Position numbers and translations under genes: made by a program. Below, piece after piece: positions 59,817-64,000 of a stretch of DNA of 64,000 nucleotides (the stretch's first letter is position 1; each line of letters opens with the position of its first letter). The notes below the pieces were generated by a model, which worked only from the letters and a program-made list of their open reading frames with translations, searched no databases and was not told where the DNA came from. Source of the stretch: Glaciecola flavus (GTDB lineage Bacteria; Pseudomonadota; Gammaproteobacteria; Enterobacterales; Alteromonadaceae); assembly GCF_042646125.1 (NCBI RefSeq), contig NZ_JBHRSW010000004.1:422011-486010 (forward strand). The letters are read 5' to 3'.

Positions 59817-61024
59817 GCATGTGCTCCCATCTTTTGAATATTGGTTTCGTTTTCAGCTAAGGTCGTTGTTTCAAGCCCTTGCTCACCTGTTAGCAAAGGA
59901 AGGTATAAGCAAAACCACGCGCCAACACGGGGGTTGTTTCCGCAATCGACAAAGCCTTTGTGTGACTTAGCTACTGTGTTTACCACAGCAAGCCCTAGTC
60001 CAGTGCCTTGTGTTTTTGTGGTAAAAAATGGCTCAAAAAGTTGTTGCGGTGTTTTATCACCCAATCCTTCACCGCTGTCTTCAACTTTAATTTGCAGGTA
60101 AGGCTTTCCATTAATCTCAGCGTCGGCAATAAATAATGCCACTGACTTTTCATCGCTAGTTTGCGTGGCTTGCAGAGCATTACTTAGCAGGTTGCCGACC
60201 GCACCACTTATCGAACTTAAGTTACCTAGTATAGAAGACTGTCTGCTCGCTATCTCTACTTCAAGCGAAGTGTTGGCTTGCGAAAACTGCGCATCGACTT
60301 GCGCTGTGCATGAAGCGACAATATCTTCGGCTTTAAGCGGTTTGACAATTTGAGAATCGCCACTTTTGGCAAAAAGCAGCATATCGTTTACCTGTGTTTC
60401 CAAGTCATACAAACGATTAATAAGGCGATCGGAAAAACGCTCCGCCAGTTCATTATTTGCCGTTACGCTCTTCAGATTTTCTGCGTACAACAGCGCTGAA
60501 CTCAGCGGTGTGCGAACCTGATGCGCTAAAGATGCCACCATTTTTCCCAAGGATGACAAGCGCTGCATATGACTGACTCGGTTTTGCAGTGCCCGTGTTT
60601 CGGTAAGGTCTGTTATCACAACCAACTGCCCTTTTTCTTCTGTCAACGGAGAAATATCAATTTTCACACGCTTACCGTTGCGCATTGACACTTCGTGTCC
60701 ATCATCTGCTTTTGGGCTAAAGGCACGCTGAATAACTTCACGCCATAATTCACCAATGAGCGGTTCTTGTAGCAGTGTTTTAGCTTGATTGTTCGCTAGG
60801 GAAACCTTGCCTTTTTGATCAATAACCAACACACCAGCAGGCATAACAGCAAGTAAATGGGAGAGGCGATGTTGATCTTTGGACGCTTTTTTAGGCTCAT
60901 GCTCTGCAGTAAAAGGCGCAATGTTAAAAGGCGCTTGGTCAAAAGCCGTGCGAAATTCGTCTCGATTAGCATTTGATGTGTCTTTATCTACATCAACATT
61001 GTGTTTCTTGATACTCAGGGGCAT
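59813..61024 (-). CDS. flrB: Flagellar sensor histidine kinase FlrB/FleS
   Basis: 403 residues, cytosolic: a PAS domain (about 55-145; LLAVMPAGVLVIDQKGKVSLAN), HisKA (LGKMVASLAHQVRTPLSS) and HATPase. Phosphorylates FlrC. Starts with ATG at 61024 with a GAGG located inside a 5-prime hairpin. Confidence 0.94.
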   Translation of the reverse strand: MPLSIKKHNVDVDKDTSNANRDEFRTAFDQAPFNIAPFTAEHEPKKASKDQHRLSHLLAVMPAGVLVIDQKGKVSLANNQAKTLLQEPLIGELWREVIQRAFSPKADDGHEVSMRNGKRVKIDISPLTEEKGQLVVITDLTETRALQNRVSHMQRLSSLGKMVASLAHQVRTPLSSALLYAENLKSVTANNELAERFSDRLINRLYDLETQVNDMLLFAKSGDSQIVKPLKAEDIVASCTAQVDAQFSQANTSLEVEIASRQSSILGNLSSISGAVGNLLSNALQATQTSDEKSVALFIADAEINGKPYLQIKVEDSGEGLGDKTPQQLFEPFFTTKTQGTGLGLAVVNTVAKSHKGFVDCGNNPRVGAWFCLYLPLLTGEQGLETTTLAENETNIQKMGAHA

Positions 61025-61031
61025 GAAATAC

Positions 61032-61058
61032 TACCTCGCAACTGTGATAGTTGAGGTA
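61032..61058 (-). promoter_or_regulatory. Leader hairpin that pairs the flrB ribosome binding site
   Basis: TACCTC pairs with GAGGTA, extended by AACT/AGTT with a two-base bulge. GAGG in the 3-prime strand is the only ribosome binding sequence, ending eight bases before the flrB ATG, so folding would hide it. Confidence 0.55.
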
Positions 61059-61059
61059 A

Positions 61060-61075
61060 TGCATCCACCATGCCA
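61060..61075 (-). promoter_or_regulatory. Sigma-54 promoter for flrBC
   Basis: Minus strand TGGCAT-N5-ATGCA with GG-N10-GC spacing. It lies 36 bases upstream of flrB, consistent with FlrA activation. Confidence 0.7.
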
Positions 61076-61194
61076 TAAATTTTAATGCATGTTTTTCATA
61101 AACTTAGCTTGATATCTAAGAAAAATTGACGTTTTTACGCTGTCAAAATTTCGTCAAGATCTAAGTTGGTGAGCAACAATATTTGAACTAGGGT

Positions 61195-62673
61195 CTAGTT
61201 ATTATCCGTCTCTTTCTGACGGCTAATTTCGTACTTACGCATTTTTTCAACAAGCGTAGTGCGTCGCATACCCAGTTGATCAGCTGCGCGGGCGACGACC
61301 CAATCTTGTTTGTCCAGCGCTTGCCTGATCAAGCTGATTTCCAAATCTGACAAGTACTCTTTTAAGTTTACACCGTCGCTGGGAAGGGCGGTATCCATGG
61401 GTGCCAAGTTTTCTGCACTGGGCGAGATACCCTCTGGCGCGGTGGGATTGGCTTCCGCATATCTGAACATAGCGTTGATTGCATCTCGCTCTGCCGTTTC
61501 GTCCAAGCTGGTCTCTTCTTGTTGGATCGAGCCATTTTCATCATACTGGTATTTATGCGGAAGGTGTTTAAGGTCAATAACATGACTAGGGTGCAATATG
61601 GATAGCCGTTCAACTAGGTTAGATAATTCTCTCACGTTGCCAGGCCAAGAATGTGCCATTAATGAACGCATGGCGCCTTGAGTAAATTTAACACTGGCTT
61701 GTCTTGCCCCCTCCAGTCTAGATACCAACTCTTGCAGTAATAGTGGAATATCTTGCGCTCTTTCGCGTAATGCTGGTGTTTCTATAGGGAAAACGTTTAA
61801 TCGATAAAACAAATCTTCCCTGAAGGTTCCTTCATTAATCATGTTTTCCAAATTACGGTGTGTAGCGGCAATAATACGCACATTGCATTTGAGTGTTTTG
61901 ACCCCACCTACTCGCTCAAAGATGCGTTCTTGCAGCACACGTAATAATTTGACTTGCATCTGCAAAGGCATATCCCCTATTTCATCCAAAAATAAGGTTC
62001 CCCCTTCTGCCATCTCAAAACGCCCTTTACGGGCAGAAATTGCACCGGTGAATGCGCCTTTTTCATGACCAAACAGTTCACTCTCTAACAAGTCACCCGG
62101 TATCGCACCGCAGTTGACAGGTACGAATGGCCCTTTTTGGCGCTTTGACATGTAGTGAATGTTTCTAGCCACTACTTCCTTACCTGTACCAGACTCACCA
62201 AGTATGATGACGTTAGCTTCAACTGGTGCAACTTGTTCAATCAACTCACGTACTTCTGTTATCCCTTTGCTATTCCCCACGAGTGAACGAAATAATTTAG
62301 TTTTGCCACTAACCAAAGAAGAAATCGGGCGATTGGCCGTATAGTAGTCCTCGCTCTTGCGTAGTAACTCAGTCAAACTCGGATAAGTGATGGGTTCGTA
62401 AAGTGAGCCGATTAAGTTTTTAAACGCTTTATCACTATTTAACTGAAAGCCGATATTAATAAAAGGACTTTCGGGAAATTTCTCGATGGTTTCTTCTGCA
62501 ATTTCAGGGGTTTCGCCGTCAATTAGTATCGCCGCTAATGATTGGTTATTGGTGATGACACTGAGGCATTCTGCGTAGCTAGTGGAGCGACAATTTTCAC
62601 CTAAAAAGGTAAGGATTATTTTTAATGTATCGATACGAGTTTGGTTGTCACTAACAATCAGAATTTCACTCAT
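61195..62673 (-). CDS. flrA: Master flagellar sigma-54 activator FlrA/FleQ
   Basis: 492 residues. N-terminal FleQ-type domain (MSEILIVSDNQTRIDTLKII), which lacks a proper phospho-Asp pocket; AAA+ with GESGTGKE Walker A, GAFTGA loop and GTLFLDEIGDMPLQMQ; C-terminal HTH (VVARAADQLGMRRTTLVEKMRK). Top of the flagellar hierarchy, c-di-GMP responsive in relatives. The upstream gap to the S66 gene is 140 bases with no clear terminator. Confidence 0.95.
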   Translation of the reverse strand: MSEILIVSDNQTRIDTLKIILTFLGENCRSTSYAECLSVITNNQSLAAILIDGETPEIAEETIEKFPESPFINIGFQLNSDKAFKNLIGSLYEPITYPSLTELLRKSEDYYTANRPISSLVSGKTKLFRSLVGNSKGITEVRELIEQVAPVEANVIILGESGTGKEVVARNIHYMSKRQKGPFVPVNCGAIPGDLLESELFGHEKGAFTGAISARKGRFEMAEGGTLFLDEIGDMPLQMQVKLLRVLQERIFERVGGVKTLKCNVRIIAATHRNLENMINEGTFREDLFYRLNVFPIETPALRERAQDIPLLLQELVSRLEGARQASVKFTQGAMRSLMAHSWPGNVRELSNLVERLSILHPSHVIDLKHLPHKYQYDENGSIQQEETSLDETAERDAINAMFRYAEANPTAPEGISPSAENLAPMDTALPSDGVNLKEYLSDLEISLIRQALDKQDWVVARAADQLGMRRTTLVEKMRKYEISRQKETDNN

Positions 62674-62813
62674 GGGCACTTATGTTTTTGATTATTTGGC
62701 TTATGTAACGCTAGATACTATCAAAACGTCAGTTTAATGACACTGTTTATTCTTCACCAAACTGCTCATTTAATCAGCAAACTGTCAATTCTAGCGTCTG
62801 TCGGCTTCATCTA

Positions 62814-63842
62814 TCAGCACACTCCGGCTTCAAGAAGGCTGAATACTTTTTCAGCGGGATTGATTTCTGCATGAGCCCCCAATGGCAAGCTAAATGTAGG
62901 ACAGGTATGGCCAAAGTCCATACCAGAAACAACGGCTAGATCCGTCAAATTCTCCTCGCGTAACACCATTAGGATGACGTCATCGTATTGTTGCCAAAAC
63001 TTATTGTGGTATGGCCGACCAAACAATAATCCTCGAATTCGATTTAGAATACCCAGCGCGGCATAGTTCCTGAGTACCCATTTTAAGTAACTAGGCGGCA
63101 TCATTTCTTCAGACATTTCAAGGAACAGTATTTTGTCTTCCCAATCCGCGACATTAGGCCATAGTTTTGTTCCTTTGAGCATTTCCAGAACCTCGACGCA
63201 TCCTCCTAACAGATGCCCGCTGACTTTGTCCCTGCCTTGTAAAAAACGCCAGCCACTATTCTTTTGCAGTGTTCGCTTTTGTTCCTGTAGTTTGGGATCC
63301 CCCCAATCTAGTAATTCTGATGTCCAACCTTGTTGATTTTCTTCAATTTGTCCGCGACTATTGTTACTAAACAGGCTCGCGTTAATATCATCGATTTGGT
63401 ACTGATGTATGCCTTGGTTTTCAGCAAACCCAACCATCAAAGATGTGCCGTAAAATGAAGTGACACCTGCGTGGTAAAAGCAAAAGTGCATCACAGTAGA
63501 ATCCGAAAAGCCTATAAAGATTTTTGGGTGTGTTTTTATTATGTCAAAATCTATGTAATTGAGGAGACGTATACTGTCGTCACCACCAATAGAGGATACA
63601 ATGCCTTTTATAGACGGGTCGCGTAAAGCATTGTGCAAATCATCCGCTCTCGCTTGTGGATGCTGATAAATCCATTCTGGTGATTTTAGGGCATGAGGTG
63701 TTTCAATGACGTTCACGCCAAACGTTTCAGACAGCTGTCTCTTACCAGTCTGATAGCGATGCGGGAACAAACCGGCACCCCCCCACGACAAACTGATAAT
63801 CGCAAGCGTGTCACCACGGTGCAGTTTTGGTGGTTTTATCAT
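62814..63842 (-). CDS. S66-family LD-carboxypeptidase / MccF-like serine peptidase
   Basis: 342 residues, soluble, no signal peptide. N-terminal lobe LAIISLSWGGAGLFPHRYQTGKRQL; the nucleophile region IVSSIGGDDSIRLLNYIDFD is typical of the S66 family (Ser-His-Glu); the C-terminal lobe starts LLGGCVEVLEMLKGTKLWP. The family includes LD-carboxypeptidases acting on muropeptides and MccF self-immunity peptidases; the MccF-type subgroup is closer in layout, but this cannot be settled by eye. Monocistronic. Confidence 0.8.
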   Translation of the reverse strand: MIKPPKLHRGDTLAIISLSWGGAGLFPHRYQTGKRQLSETFGVNVIETPHALKSPEWIYQHPQARADDLHNALRDPSIKGIVSSIGGDDSIRLLNYIDFDIIKTHPKIFIGFSDSTVMHFCFYHAGVTSFYGTSLMVGFAENQGIHQYQIDDINASLFSNNSRGQIEENQQGWTSELLDWGDPKLQEQKRTLQKNSGWRFLQGRDKVSGHLLGGCVEVLEMLKGTKLWPNVADWEDKILFLEMSEEMMPPSYLKWVLRNYAALGILNRIRGLLFGRPYHNKFWQQYDDVILMVLREENLTDLAVVSGMDFGHTCPTFSLPLGAHAEINPAEKVFSLLEAGVC

Positions 63843-63970
63843 TACTTACTTTCCCTAAGTTTATTAAGTTTTAACAACTTATTTACTTGTTTATTTTTTG
63901 AACAACACCTATATACCCGTGATCAATGAAAATGCTTGATTTTTAATGAATAGAGGATCAATCTATTACC

Positions 63971-64000
63971 ATGATTGATATTTCCCTCACATCTGAACAA
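63971..64000 (+). CDS. Possible start of a plus-strand gene, cut by the window edge
   Basis: ATG followed by nine sense codons (MIDISLTSEQ) to the end of the window. It would be divergent from the S66 peptidase gene across 128 bases of AT-rich DNA. No ribosome binding site at proper distance (GAGG is 15 or more bases upstream). Nothing can be said about function. Confidence 0.3.
   Translation, partial: MIDISLTSEQ

Overview
The window is about 64 kb of a marine-type gammaproteobacterium, most likely of the Alteromonadales (Alteromonadaceae, Glaciecola/Paraglaciecola-like). This is inferred from the Vibrio/Shewanella-type polar flagellar hierarchy (flrABC, fliE-fliJ, fliK-flhB, flhA-flhF-flhG-fliA-che), the ParC/ParP chemotaxis genes, an oadGAB sodium-pumping decarboxylase, an H-NOX/hybrid-kinase pair and the recX-alaS-csrA-tRNA neighbourhood. 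No phage, CRISPR array or transposase gene was seen.

Layout. 1-4.7 kb: sapA(partial)BCDF peptide ABC transporter, plus strand. 4.7-10.9 kb, minus strand: a non-canonical chaperone-usher-like surface-fibre locus (usher-like barrel protein, SPOR lipoprotein, two DUF4402-like exported proteins, PapD-like chaperone). 11-14.2 kb: oadGAB. 14.4-18.4 kb: two tRNA-Arg(ACG), tRNA-Ser(GCT), csrA, alaS, recX, without recA at its usual place upstream. 18.8-22.1 kb: a FemAB/GNAT-like gene and an M13 metallopeptidase. 22.2-27.5 kb: metA, metH split into two genes and a DUF938 methyltransferase, behind a three-box MetJ operator. 27.7-31.3 kb: H-NOX, hybrid histidine kinase and response regulator. 31.4-43.2 kb: DUF2802, cheW, parP, parC, cheA, cheZ, cheY, fliA, flhG, flhF, flhA; cheB is absent from its usual slot. 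44-58.3 kb: flhB to fliE, in which the opposite-strand genes for a DUF4402-like protein and a PEP-CTERM-like protein are embedded. 58.4-62.7 kb: flrC, flrB, flrA. 62.8-63.8 kb: an S66 peptidase; a plus-strand gene may begin at the very end.

Flagellar control is readable in the DNA. Sigma-54 -24/-12 sequences precede flrB, fliE, fliK and flhA, as expected for FlrA and FlrC control. A hairpin in the flrB leader can hide the ribosome binding site.

The most unusual observation is a family of four large intergenic palindromes (near 18.6, 27.6, 32.0 and 43.9 kb). Each has a related core of about 52 bases with two small hairpins, flanked by long, nearly perfect inverted arms of 29 to 74 bases. The arm sequence differs completely from copy to copy. 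The only assembly gap in the window (50 N) lies inside one copy. The core appears to be the conserved unit and the arms look locally generated. I do not recognise this architecture as a named element.
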